Positions 9,442-17,885 of a stretch of 64,000 bases of DNA are shown here, piece after piece. Both the position numbers and the translations under genes were made by a program. The DNA is from Mesodorylaimus sp. YZB2_4 (taxonomy: Eukaryota; Nematoda; Enoplea; Dorylaimida; Dorylaimidae). The notes below the pieces were generated by a model. The model saw only the letters and a list, made by a program, of their open reading frames with translations, was not told the origin of the DNA and did no database searches. Each line of letters begins with the position of its first letter. Positions within the stretch are counted from its first letter, which is position 1. The stretch lies in assembly GCA_030248295.1 (NCBI GenBank), contig JASANH010000833.1:98201-162200 (forward strand). Reading direction: 5' to 3'.

Positions 9442-10677
9442 ATGGAAAACCCTGAAAATATTAAATTATTTATGCAAAATCTTTTTAAAAAAGAATTTGA
9501 AACCAAATCAGAAATTTCAATGGCAGAACTAAAAAAAAATATAGCTTCTGAGACTGAAGTTCAGTTTACATTTTACAATCATTCTTTACAATTGGAGAAA
9601 ATTAAAACTGCGCGGCAAATTGAAATTAACCAGTTGTATTTTTCTGCAGTAGATTTTTGTAAAACAATCAAAGAGTTAAAAATTAATCCGAAAACACTAA
9701 AGCTGCCAAAAATTTTTATTGAAAAAAATAAACTCCACTTTACAACTTTAGAAGCATTAATTCACACAATTTTGACAATTTCAAATTGTCAAATTTCAGA
9801 GTCAGGACCTAATAAATTCAGACCATTTGTCAAAAACAAGATAATAAGCAACGTCGAAACTATCTTTAACAACTTGTATTATTATTTACTTTCTTTAAAA
9901 GCTTTTGAATACAAAGTAAAAAAAGACGATACTACTCTTCAGTCAGTAATCACTGCTTATATTTTCTCTAGGTGTAAAAAATACACCATTGAAGACGTTC
10001 TAAGTTACGAACCACTTAATCAAGTTTTTGGATTGAACGATCCGTTATCCGAGTTAGTCGATACTGTTGCAGATTACTATACAGACAAAAAAGGAGTTTC
10101 ATCTGTGATTAAGTTGGCTCCCGAACCAACTAAAAATTTTCAAACGAAAATAATAATGGAAAACAAGCTTTATGAAAACCAATATATGGAGGTATTTTTC
10201 TTTATGTATTTAACACTTGAACCATACCTATTTAATAAAAACTTTTCACAAAGTAGTAAGGATAAAACTTCAAAAAGAGTTGTCGACGTAGATTACGAGT
10301 GGCAAAGAGTTCCAGATAAAACTTCCTTTGACAAAAGCCAACTCGGAGATTTTTCATTGTTGGGAATAGTAGATAGCAACAACCCGCTTACGTGTTTTGC
10401 ATATAGAATCAGATATGGAAATTTTAGAGATTTACTAGTTTCGATGTTTTGTTACCAATACGATGTTTTTTCATTGATTGAAAACTTTAAAACATACTTG
10501 GTGCCTACTCTTTTTAAGACAAATTCGTTGCAGATTACCGAAAAAGATGAACAAAAAGATGATGACCAACCAGATGATGACAAACAAGTAAACAGATCGT
10601 TTTCAGATTCTTCAGACTCTTCAGACTCTTCAGATTTTTCAGACTTTTCAGACTCTCCAAACTTTTACACGTTATAG
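9442..10677 (+). CDS. Family A paralogue 1, Ser/Asp-rich tail
   Basis: 411 residues, helical. Shares with five other proteins in the window an SR or CR motif, a hydrophobic stretch ending in Glu-Pro (VFFFMYLTLEPYLF, E260) and a C-terminal FRDLLVSMF-type helix. It ends with an extra acidic tail of SDSSDSSDF repeats, not present in the others, which looks like a casein-kinase-2 substrate tract. Nearest relative is the next gene. The family is not one I recognise; the early-type promoter and local expansion suggest host interaction. Confidence 0.85.
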   Translation: MENPENIKLFMQNLFKKEFETKSEISMAELKKNIASETEVQFTFYNHSLQLEKIKTARQIEINQLYFSAVDFCKTIKELKINPKTLKLPKIFIEKNKLHFTTLEALIHTILTISNCQISESGPNKFRPFVKNKIISNVETIFNNLYYYLLSLKAFEYKVKKDDTTLQSVITAYIFSRCKKYTIEDVLSYEPLNQVFGLNDPLSELVDTVADYYTDKKGVSSVIKLAPEPTKNFQTKIIMENKLYENQYMEVFFFMYLTLEPYLFNKNFSQSSKDKTSKRVVDVDYEWQRVPDKTSFDKSQLGDFSLLGIVDSNNPLTCFAYRIRYGNFRDLLVSMFCYQYDVFSLIENFKTYLVPTLFKTNSLQITEKDEQKDDDQPDDDKQVNRSFSDSSDSSDSSDFSDFSDSPNFYTL

Positions 10678-10725
10678 ATTACTAATAGAATACTATTATT
10701 TTTTTTTATTAGCGATTAACTTTTG

Positions 10726-10738
10726 TTGAAAAAATACT
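10726..10738 (+). promoter_or_regulatory. Early-type promoter motif
   Basis: TTGAAAAAATACT, 31 bases before the ATG of the family A gene at 10769. Confidence 0.6.
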
Positions 10739-10768
10739 TTTGTAAAAAGTATACATAAGTTTTTAATT

Positions 10769-11821
10769 ATGACTACCAAGTCGAATTGTAAAAGTGTAGA
10801 AACAATTTTAAAAGAACTTTTTTCAGGAACTGATTCAGTTGAATTTATTAAATTAGCCGCTAAATTAGAATTGGATAAATCACCAAGTTTTATTTTTTAT
10901 GGTAGTCCAGAAAAACACGAAAAAATGCTAATTAAATACAGAAATAAAGAAATCAACAATTTGTATTCTTCTTTAATAGATTTTTATGAATTGGGTACTT
11001 CCATCTCTGTCTGTCAGGATATAAGGCTAAATATGCCTATTGTTTTTACAAAAAACATAAGAGACAAATTTAAATCATTAAATTTGATGATTGAAACAAT
11101 TGTAAAAATATTAAAAAGTAACAAAGAGCTAGATCGTAAATCATTAGACTCGTATGTACTTAGCAAAATTAGAATCACAATTGAAACAATTTTTAACGAA
11201 ATTGGAAAAACTTTGTTTTTAAAACGGTACCAGTTAAAACTCGACAAAAATGACGACGCTTTAAAAAACGCAATCGACTTGTATGTTGATTGTAGATGTG
11301 AACATATAGAAAAAAAAAATAAAGATGTACTAGAACACATACCACACATAAGATTTGATAGAATTGACTTTGTTAATATACGTCCTAATAGTTCAAAATT
11401 TGTATACGGACTTGCCGACTATCTTTACGATGAACTTGACAGAGTTAGAGAGCAGACGCAAAAAAAAGAATTTACTTTTGATAAGTTTTGTGAAAATTTT
11501 TACGAGAATTCAATTATTGAACTATTTTTCTTTCTTTATTTTATGTTTGAGCCATACAATTTTTACAAAGTTCCAACTACAACTCCAAGAATAATTGACA
11601 GAAACTACGAATACAACAATAAAATCTCTTCCAACCCTAAAAACTCTTCCGATAAGCTTGGTGACGAACAGTTTACCAAAATGTATTTATTAGGCAACTC
11701 AGAAACAACTAATACTATTCCACTTAGTCATTTTGAATTTAGAATCAAATATGGAGCATTTAGAAATTTGCTTATTGAAATGTTTTATAGACAATTTCTG
11801 AAAATGAAAAAAAGTTTGTAA
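10769..11821 (+). CDS. Family A paralogue 2
   Basis: 350 residues. Aligns by eye with paralogue 1: VDCRCEHIE in the middle, ELFFFLYFMFEPYNFY with Glu261, and RIKYGAFRNLLIEMF near the C-terminus (paralogue 1 has RIRYGNFRDLLVSMF). Ends shortly after with a basic tail. All helical, no membrane anchor despite the hydrophobic EP stretch. Function unknown. Confidence 0.85.
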   Translation: MTTKSNCKSVETILKELFSGTDSVEFIKLAAKLELDKSPSFIFYGSPEKHEKMLIKYRNKEINNLYSSLIDFYELGTSISVCQDIRLNMPIVFTKNIRDKFKSLNLMIETIVKILKSNKELDRKSLDSYVLSKIRITIETIFNEIGKTLFLKRYQLKLDKNDDALKNAIDLYVDCRCEHIEKKNKDVLEHIPHIRFDRIDFVNIRPNSSKFVYGLADYLYDELDRVREQTQKKEFTFDKFCENFYENSIIELFFFLYFMFEPYNFYKVPTTTPRIIDRNYEYNNKISSNPKNSSDKLGDEQFTKMYLLGNSETTNTIPLSHFEFRIKYGAFRNLLIEMFYRQFLKMKKSL

Positions 11822-11942
11822 TTTTTTAATACTATTTTTTTTTAAAAACTATCTAATATTTGAATAGTCAAATTAGTTAAAAAAATAATATATCCAACTA
11901 ATAATCATTTAGTAGTCAGTCATTTAATAGTCATTTAGTAAT

Positions 11943-12548
11943 CTACAAATATTTATCCAACTCTCTGATTTTTAATGAAAGTGCGCAAAATTCATCATGT
12001 GTGATATTACATATTCGACTCCAAAATTTAAATTTTTTATGATCGTTTACAACATACGACAAATCGCTAACAACAAAAAGTTTAAGTCCCAAATTAATCC
12101 ATTGCTGGACCATTTGTAAACATTCGGCCACTACGTCAAATGATTCTATTTCTTTAAGTGAAATTCTTCTAGTGGTGTATTCTTTAGGAACTTCTTCCAA
12201 TTGAAAAATATCAAAATCAAAACCACCGTAACAATCGTCTACTATTTGATCGATTACCATCATTTTATTGTTGTAGTGCCACGACAGATGGTTAGTAATT
12301 TCAATTTCGTTTTTGTCTTTTTCTTTGGGTTTTAAAAATCTTTTTTTTGGAAACTTAGTTTCAGTAAATCGACCCAATTTTAATGTAAAACTTTTTACCA
12401 CATTAATAAGTGCTTTCACGGCTAAAATCCTGTATTTTCTGTAAGTTTCTTCGTCCGTATCTTTCAGATTGAATTTTACTACTTTTAGTGATCTTTCAAC
12501 TTGTCTAACTCTCAATTTTACCTCCGCGAAATTGTCGATTCCGATCAT
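11943..12548 (-). CDS. Family B-like protein, AT-rich member
   Basis: 201 residues. The C-terminal ~60 residues (AECLQMVQQW...LKLFVVSDL, then DEFCALSLKIREL) resemble the C-terminal helical region of the GC-rich genes at 14262, 15534 and 21463, for example ECLDKFDTVLNLLARLYVVV in the second of these. Base composition is that of the rest of the window, unlike those relatives. Similarity is weak and seen by eye only. Function unknown. Confidence 0.75.
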   Translation of the reverse strand: MIGIDNFAEVKLRVRQVERSLKVVKFNLKDTDEETYRKYRILAVKALINVVKSFTLKLGRFTETKFPKKRFLKPKEKDKNEIEITNHLSWHYNNKMMVIDQIVDDCYGGFDFDIFQLEEVPKEYTTRRISLKEIESFDVVAECLQMVQQWINLGLKLFVVSDLSYVVNDHKKFKFWSRICNITHDEFCALSLKIRELDKYL

Positions 12549-12604
12549 TTTGATTAGCGTTATTAAATAGTTGGTAAAAAAATTTCATTATTAGTCTGAT
12601 GGTA

Positions 12605-12901
12605 TTACATTTCTTCTACACATAACTCGGCTAATCTTTTAACAATTTCGTCTATAATTTGTCTTTTGTATTTCCGATCGTAGTATATCTTAAAACAAGC
12701 CATATACTCTAAATACGTCATAGTATGTTGTTGTCTTTTTAGTTGTCTTTTGATTTCTTTGTCAATATCAGTTTTAAGTGTTGTTAAAAGTATCGACAAA
12801 AGATGCGGTAAATCACGGTTTATTTTTTGTTTTATTATGTTATCGATTGCCTGTTTAACTATATTGAATAAATTCTGATCGACTTCCAGGTCCATGTCCA
12901 T
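12605..12901 (-). CDS. Small basic helical protein, unknown
   Basis: 98 residues, highly charged and helical (many Lys/Arg/Asp/Leu), two Cys, no membrane segment. Same strand and similar spacing as the genes on both sides, so probably a separate early gene. No family recognised. Confidence 0.65.
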   Translation of the reverse strand: MDMDLEVDQNLFNIVKQAIDNIIKQKINRDLPHLLSILLTTLKTDIDKEIKRQLKRQQHTMTYLEYMACFKIYYDRKYKRQIIDEIVKRLAELCVEEM

Positions 12902-12937
12902 AGTGGCTATCAGTAATTAGTAATCAGTAATTTTATT

Positions 12938-14017
12938 TCAAACTTTCAAGGTGTATCGATGGTCAATATTGGCTTTGATTCTTTTGATTTGGTGAACTTT
13001 ATCAAAAAATCGATTAATTAATTTCAAATATGCCCTTAGCCACATATCAAAATTTTCAGTAATAAATTTTTCATCTGAGAGTGTGCACATATATATCTGA
13101 TTTGTCAAAAGTCCGTCTACTAATTTAAACAGTTCTGAAATAATGTTTTTAGTACATTTATTTAAGTATTGATCTTCTATGCTCATAGAATCAAGTTTGT
13201 TTTTGTCAATTTTAAAGGAACAATTAGACGACGTCAGTTTTTGTGTAAATAATCTGTGAACGATTGATAAATTGTTCAGATAATAATTAAACGCGTTGTT
13301 ATCAAAGTACCCATTAGAGTTAAACGCTACAAAGTGTTGGTAACTATCGCCAGTTTTGTTAAAACCTTTAGTTTTGTCATAAAGTTCAAAATTATCAAAG
13401 TTACCAGAAAGTTCAAATTTGTCAAAAGTACCAAAGGTACCAAAAATATCAAAAGTCTTAGAACGTCCAATTTTTCCAAATAGTTTTCCAGATTCAAAAT
13501 TATCAAAATTCGGACGATTACCAAAAATTTTAACACTATCTGAAATACAAAACTTTTTAAAAGCGTTTAACTCGTTAAAAATACTACAGATATAAAACTT
13601 GTTTGGAGATAGATGCGAGTCAAAATTATTAAAGATATTAAATCTCAGACTATCGAGCTCATTTAAACTTTTAGCGAAATTAAAAAGTTTACAAAGTCTG
13701 TTTATGTCAACATCGTATAATTTATCATACAATTTATACGGATCTTCTATTTCTTTTTTAGGTTTTGGATCAGGAATTTTTATTTTTTTATTTGTAATTG
13801 GAAGATTGTACGTAATATACATTTGAAAACTCTTAAATTCAAGCTCTAAAAGGTTGTCAATTTCTAAGATTGCCAATTTTAAATACTTTGTAGAGTTTTC
13901 TTCGTCTGTACACAAAACATTTTCTTCCAAGTAAACACGTAGTTGGTGGATTTTTACAGCCAGCTCAACAAAATGTTTAACATAATACGAATTTTTTAAA
14001 TTGGCAAAACTATTCAT
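12938..14017 (-). CDS. Unknown protein with Phe-Gly/Asn-Phe repeats
   Basis: 359 residues, TAAATG start. Helical N- and C-terminal parts flank a low-complexity middle (about 165-220) with spaced Phe in FDNFE, KLFGKIG, FDIFGTFGTF and SGNFDNFE pieces. This resembles FG-repeat segments that bind nuclear transport receptors, although it is short and rich in Asp/Asn. Function unknown; the FG resemblance is compositional. Confidence 0.78.
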   Translation of the reverse strand: MNSFANLKNSYYVKHFVELAVKIHQLRVYLEENVLCTDEENSTKYLKLAILEIDNLLELEFKSFQMYITYNLPITNKKIKIPDPKPKKEIEDPYKLYDKLYDVDINRLCKLFNFAKSLNELDSLRFNIFNNFDSHLSPNKFYICSIFNELNAFKKFCISDSVKIFGNRPNFDNFESGKLFGKIGRSKTFDIFGTFGTFDKFELSGNFDNFELYDKTKGFNKTGDSYQHFVAFNSNGYFDNNAFNYYLNNLSIVHRLFTQKLTSSNCSFKIDKNKLDSMSIEDQYLNKCTKNIISELFKLVDGLLTNQIYMCTLSDEKFITENFDMWLRAYLKLINRFFDKVHQIKRIKANIDHRYTLKV

Positions 14018-14162
14018 TTATGCTCTTTTAAATTTTTAGTGGTTTTGTATGTGTATTAATTATTTCAGATAACATTTCAACTACAGATTAAAGTTAAAAT
14101 TTTGTCAGCAGTAGAAAATACTAAATTTCCCAGTTATTGCCCAAAAAAAAACCCAAAAAAAA

Positions 14163-14251
14163 TGCCAAATATTGGCAAATGCCAAATGTTGGCAAATGAC
14201 AAAGATTATTGCCAATATTGGCAAATCAAAAACGCCAGCCAAATGTTGGCA
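14163..14251. repeat. Cluster of GCCAA/TTGGC palindromes
   Basis: Four near-palindromes in under 90 bases: TGCCAAATATTGGCA (14163), TGCCAAATGTTGGCA (14180), TTGCCAATATTGGCAA (14209) and AGCCAAATGTTGGCA (14237), with a weaker CCAAGTGTTGGCA at 14270 running into the adjacent GC-rich gene. Could be a protein-binding array or short hairpins. Confidence 0.8.
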
Positions 14252-14261
14252 GCGTGCGCGC

Positions 14262-15005
14262 TCACGCCCACCAAGTGTTGGCAGGGTGATTCTCGTCCAT
14301 GTCGCAGGGAGCCACCAAGCAGTTGCTCCTCACTTGTTCGAATTGGCGCAAATCGTTCCAGATGATCGCGCAGGCTTGTCGAAACTTGCCCGCGTCCTTC
14401 TTCTTCGAATACTTTCGCAACTGGTGTTCACCAACAATTACGAAAGTGATCATCGCCAACAATTCGCTCATCATGCCACCGTAGAACGACAACCAGTTGC
14501 CGCTCAAAACCTCGTCGGTGGTCTTGTCCTTCAAGACGTCAGTGTGACCGTGTTGGATCGCTTTCTCGATCAGAGGAAGTTTCTCCAATTCGGTCTCGAG
14601 CTTGTTCTTAAGCTCCAATCGTTCGGCAATCAACTCCGTGCAGATTTCCCAATCAGAGTAGGTAGTCTCCAGCAGGCGAAGATTTGCCGAAACGAATTTT
14701 TTCAACGGATCGAAGTAGCATGTTACGATCCGTTTGTACTCGATCGCCATGAAGGACTGCAGCTCCCGCAGTCTGCGCAAGTATGCGGGCCGCAATTTCG
14801 TGTTCTTTTTTATGAGCGCCACCAACATGGCGTGCTCCTTCATTCCTTTTTTCTCGTACCAACGAACATGTTGGACTAGTTCGTGGTAGAGACTCGTCAT
14901 TTCGGATTTCGTCTTGATCTTAAAGCCCGGTGGGCGGACTTTTGCTGGCGTGGTCGGCACGCGACGAATGTGAATACCGCCGTTCTTTGTTTTCAACTGT
15001 TGCAT
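14262..15005 (-). CDS. Family B member in a GC-rich island
   Basis: About 247 residues from the ATG at 15005; the frame extends upstream to 15116, but that part covers a TGAAAAA-type promoter and a leader shared with the gene at 15534. Near 50% G+C against about 30% around it. Charged helical protein with RWYEKKGMKEH near residue 48 and a C-terminal helical region (FYGGMMSELLAMITFVIVGEHQLRK) resembling the gene at 21463 (RLVWYKKTNTD; LNSLFSVLMAIESAFHLVRA). Function unknown. Its composition suggests recent acquisition or different selection. Confidence 0.75.
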   Translation of the reverse strand: MQQLKTKNGGIHIRRVPTTPAKVRPPGFKIKTKSEMTSLYHELVQHVRWYEKKGMKEHAMLVALIKKNTKLRPAYLRRLRELQSFMAIEYKRIVTCYFDPLKKFVSANLRLLETTYSDWEICTELIAERLELKNKLETELEKLPLIEKAIQHGHTDVLKDKTTDEVLSGNWLSFYGGMMSELLAMITFVIVGEHQLRKYSKKKDAGKFRQACAIIWNDLRQFEQVRSNCLVAPCDMDENHPANTWWA

Positions 15006-15066
15006 TTTGATGCGACGATGCGAAGCGGTGTGATAGCGGTAGTGGTACCTGCAATAGGTAATTATG

Positions 15067-15084
15067 ATATGATTTTTTTTCATA
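15067..15084 (-). promoter_or_regulatory. Early-type promoter with repeated leader
   Basis: TATGAAAAAAAATCATAT on the minus strand, followed downstream by CCTATTGCAGGTACCAC. The same ~40-base element lies upstream of the gene at 15534-16253 (see 16354-16394). Confidence 0.5.
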
Positions 15085-15255
15085 CTTGAACAACAATTAA
15101 CAACAAATTTAACCATAAAATGAGTTGATTAAATTATTAAAAAAAAAATGTAAGCAAGGTATACAGCGGCAACCCAAAAAAAAAGCTTTCCAAAGCAAGA
15201 TGCGACAAATAATATAAGCGGGCGTAGTCAGTAAGCAGAATAGTCCACCAACTTC

Positions 15256-15449
15256 TGTGAGCGGATCCCGTGACCCATGCCACGGGACAGTCGAAACGTA
15301 GATTCACGAAACTACAGTAGTGTGTCAGGAATGGTCCCAGAGAGTGTCCAAGTGTGAGCGGATTTCTAGCATGTGCCAGAAACTGTCTTTTTATCCGTGG
15401 ATTCAGAAACTGCGTGGTGTGTCAGGAATGGTCCCAGAGAGTGTCCAAG
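15256..15449. repeat. Two ~97-bp imperfect tandem repeats
   Basis: Units begin TGTGAGCGGAT (15256 and 15353; a third start at 15450 is TGTGAGCGAAG). Each ends in an almost identical ~41-base block (GTGTGTCAGGAATGGTCCCA...GTGTCCAAG, 15319 and 15417). The first unit also holds a CCCGTG/CACGGG stem with an 8-base loop (15267-15286). No gene is seen in 15006-15464. Confidence 0.85.
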
Positions 15450-15464
15450 TGTGAGCGAAGGTCA

Positions 15465-15520
15465 ACGATGCGACGATGCGATGCGACGATGCGATGCGAC
15501 GATGCGATGCGACGATGCGT
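15465..15520. repeat. 13-bp tandem repeat ATGCGACGATGCG
   Basis: Four copies of a 13-base GC-rich unit just beyond the 3' end of the gene at 15534. A related GATGC array flanks the other end of that gene (16254-16346). Confidence 0.9.
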
Positions 15521-15533
15521 GCTGTGGGTGGTC

Positions 15534-16253
15534 TTACAATCTATCCACAGCGTCTGCTACGAAATTCACCGCTGCAAAGAACTCCAAATTGCAGCGGGCC
15601 ACTTCTTCGCGGCAGAAATCGACTTTCACCAAAGCCGAATTATCCGTAGCAGTGACCGGATCTCGATTTCGGTCACGCATCTGCTCCACGACGACGTACA
15701 AGCGCGCCAACAAATTCAACACGGTGTCGAACTTGTCCAGGCACTCCATCACGTCGTTCTTGGCCAGGATGTCCTTGCGTGGTCTAAAAGGAACACCCTT
15801 CCAATCCACGTAGGCGACCAGTTCGTCGCCTGCCAACGCCTTGTTGTCAACGTAGACGCGGGCAACAAGGTCAGCGAGTTCCGAATCGAGCGTCCATTGG
15901 AAATGCTCCTTCACCGGGTGGTCCGCGCGAAATCGTTGGCAAGTTTCCGAGACCGGAATCCTGCTGCAGATTTTTTTGTGGACCACCATGGCGAACGTTT
16001 CCAATGCGCTGTTCATCTTCCGAATGAAGACGATTCGATTTCGCCGGAAGGTCTCGTCCTCGAACGCGGGGATGTTCTGTTCCGCGTAGTCCCAGACCTT
16101 CAATCTGAAATACATTCGGTGATGGTCTTCACGAAGTATTTCAAATTCCAGGCGGTCACGAGCCCTCTTCAATCGAGCCAACGCACTGAGGATCGGAACC
16201 GATGACAGTTCTTCAGTGCGTTGGTGGGTCATGTCCAGCTTTGAGCAGGCCAT
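15534..16253 (-). CDS. Family B member in a GC-rich island, flanked by repeats
   Basis: 239 residues from ATG at 16253; the longer frame to 16394 starts at GTG inside a promoter-like element and runs through the GATGC repeat, so it was rejected. G+C about 50%. Charged helical protein; the C-terminal part (MECLDKFDTVLNLLARLYVVV...DFCREEVARCNLEFF) resembles the AT-rich protein at 11943 and more loosely the genes at 14262 and 21463. Bounded on both sides by ATGCGACG-type arrays, as if the gene had moved as a cassette. Function unknown. Confidence 0.75.
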   Translation of the reverse strand: MACSKLDMTHQRTEELSSVPILSALARLKRARDRLEFEILREDHHRMYFRLKVWDYAEQNIPAFEDETFRRNRIVFIRKMNSALETFAMVVHKKICSRIPVSETCQRFRADHPVKEHFQWTLDSELADLVARVYVDNKALAGDELVAYVDWKGVPFRPRKDILAKNDVMECLDKFDTVLNLLARLYVVVEQMRDRNRDPVTATDNSALVKVDFCREEVARCNLEFFAAVNFVADAVDRL

Positions 16254-16346
16254 GATGCGCGATGCGACGATGGTGATGCGATGCGATGCGATGCGATGCG
16301 ATGCGATGCGACGGTGCGATGATGCGACGGTGCGATGCGAGAGATT
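16254..16346. repeat. GATGC/GATGCGACG repeat array in the 5' leader
   Basis: Runs of GATGC with interspersed GATGCGACGGT units between the start codon at 16253 and the shared leader element. Same motif as the array at 15465-15520. Confidence 0.85.
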
Positions 16347-16374
16347 GCGATAGTGGTACCTGCAATAGGCAATT

Positions 16375-16394
16375 CTGAGATGATTTTTTTTCAC
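16375..16394 (-). promoter_or_regulatory. Early-type promoter with repeated leader
   Basis: GTGAAAAAAAATCATCTCAG, followed by TATTGCAGGTACCAC; 40 bases nearly identical to the element at 15044-15084. It drives the gene at 15534-16253 through a ~120-base repeat-containing leader. Confidence 0.5.
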
Positions 16395-16425
16395 AAATAT
16401 ACATAAATGTCGAAATCAACTATAA

Positions 16426-16440
16426 TGTTGAAAAAAGATG
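16426..16440 (+). promoter_or_regulatory. Early-type promoter motif
   Basis: TGTTGAAAAAAGATG, 36 bases before the ATG at 16476. Confidence 0.5.
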
Positions 16441-16475
16441 AGGTATAAATCGTACATTGCGTACAATTTTTGATA

Positions 16476-17681
16476 ATGGCTTTGAGCAAATTGACCAGCT
16501 TCGTTTTGAGCAATCCAATCGAAAACAAGTACGATCTGATTATTATTCGCCACACTTTGGAAGAACCAGAAAAAGCAATCATACACGTGGACGAAAATGA
16601 ACAGGAAAATTCACATCTGTTTTTAAAGCAAGAAACTAATCGTTTGAGAACCACTGAGCTTACCTGGACATTTTTTGAGAAAGATTTGAAAAATATCTTT
16701 TCGAACGATTTGAAATTTAGAACTGAAACAAAGGGAATCCTACCACAACAAACTCCTTTGTTTGACCACGATATTAAAACTCGGATAATTAGTTTGGTGA
16801 CAATGATTTTCGGAGTCACCAAAATCATTAAAAATCCAGAAGCAGAAGAGATCACAGCTTTGAAGATTGTTATTCACGACACGATCGAAACAATATTCGA
16901 GCGAATTGTTGACATCGTTCGAAATTACGATAGTTTTTACGCACAAACAGATAGTCAATGCGACGCATTGAGGACATTTATTCGCTGTCGATTGTTGGCA
17001 GAAGTAAAACAGTCGAAACGACCTTGGATCAAGTTGCCAAACAACATCGAACAAATCGACAACAAAAAGATCGAAGCTGCCTTCGGCTTTTTCAAAGAGT
17101 TGTACAAATATTTCGACGAACACCCATCCACAGTACACAGTTGGATAATGGTCGACTATTTCAACGACAAATTGTTCGAGCTATTTGTCGTGTTCTTTAT
17201 GATCATGGAACCACAAGTGCTTACACGTATGCTGATTCCACACGAAGAACGAGAGGAACAATTGTTCGACCCTGAACCTGCTTTGGAATACCACGACGAA
17301 GAAGACGAAGACGACGAAATGTTCAATTCCTTTGGACAATACAAATTTTTCGTTCCGATAGAGGACGAAAAAAAATTGGACGAGAAGATGTTGTTCATCA
17401 ATAAATCGCTGGAAGAGTTTACCAACTCGGTGACGAATACATTTAGCAACCGCCAGCGTATGCACTTTATTGAAGAAAGCGATCGGTTGAATGAAATCTA
17501 TTCAATTAGACAAAGAACAATCGGATTGAAGAACTTTCTGATTTACAAATTTGAAGAATTCCTCACAGGTCGAATCGGAAATGTCGACGATGAAGAACTC
17601 GAAACGTTTGTTTTCCCAGAGTTGGAATTCAACTGGACTGATGCATTTGAAAAATTTATGGAGAAATTTCACACTAACTAA
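16476..17681 (+). CDS. Family A paralogue 3, higher G+C
   Basis: 401 residues from ATG at 16476 (an in-frame TTG at 16470 is ignored). Carries the family signature SWIMVDYFNDKLFELF, a hydrophobic run ending MIMEPQVL (Glu245) and a C-terminal GLKNFLIYKFEEFL helix. An acidic insert (YHDEEDEDDEMF, near 275) follows the EP motif. G+C is visibly higher than in the other family A genes but below that of the GC-rich islands next door, suggesting partial compositional drift. Function unknown. Confidence 0.85.
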   Translation: MALSKLTSFVLSNPIENKYDLIIIRHTLEEPEKAIIHVDENEQENSHLFLKQETNRLRTTELTWTFFEKDLKNIFSNDLKFRTETKGILPQQTPLFDHDIKTRIISLVTMIFGVTKIIKNPEAEEITALKIVIHDTIETIFERIVDIVRNYDSFYAQTDSQCDALRTFIRCRLLAEVKQSKRPWIKLPNNIEQIDNKKIEAAFGFFKELYKYFDEHPSTVHSWIMVDYFNDKLFELFVVFFMIMEPQVLTRMLIPHEEREEQLFDPEPALEYHDEEDEDDEMFNSFGQYKFFVPIEDEKKLDEKMLFINKSLEEFTNSVTNTFSNRQRMHFIEESDRLNEIYSIRQRTIGLKNFLIYKFEEFLTGRIGNVDDEELETFVFPELEFNWTDAFEKFMEKFHTN

Positions 17682-17696
17682 TCACGTATTTTAACA

Positions 17697-17793
17697 CTTG
17701 TATACGTAACTTATATATTTATATATTTATATATTTATTCTAGATACTTGTATACTGTATACTTATATATTTATTTATTCTAGACACTTACTT
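17697..17793. repeat. TATATTTA / TATTCTAGA(T/C)ACTT repeats
   Basis: AT-rich intergenic stretch with TATATTTA units in tandem and two copies of TTTATTCTAGA(T/C)ACTT separated by TATACTGTATAC. No gene seen between 17682 and 17885 apart from a 14-codon frame at 17838. Confidence 0.7.
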
Positions 17794-17885
17794 ATTTTTT
17801 TTTTTGAATACTATTATATCCTAGTACATATACGAAAAATGGAAAATTTATACACACTTTTAAATATTGACAGGTTTCACTAAAA

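Noticed and set aside
14102..14879. Plus-strand frames over the GC-rich gene
   Set aside because: GC-rich sequence lacks stops in several frames; the minus-strand frame has homologues in the window and a promoter motif.
15267..15286. Rho-independent type terminator (CCCGTG hairpin)
   Set aside because: No T run follows and the context is a viral repeat region; noted only as a stem within the 97-bp repeat.
16254..16394. N-terminal extension of the gene at 15534 beginning MKKNHLR with SHRI repeats
   Set aside because: The start is GTG inside a TGAAAAA-type promoter, and the repeats are the GATGC array read in frame; the ATG at 16253 is preferred. The same reasoning shortens the gene at 14262 to the ATG at 15005.
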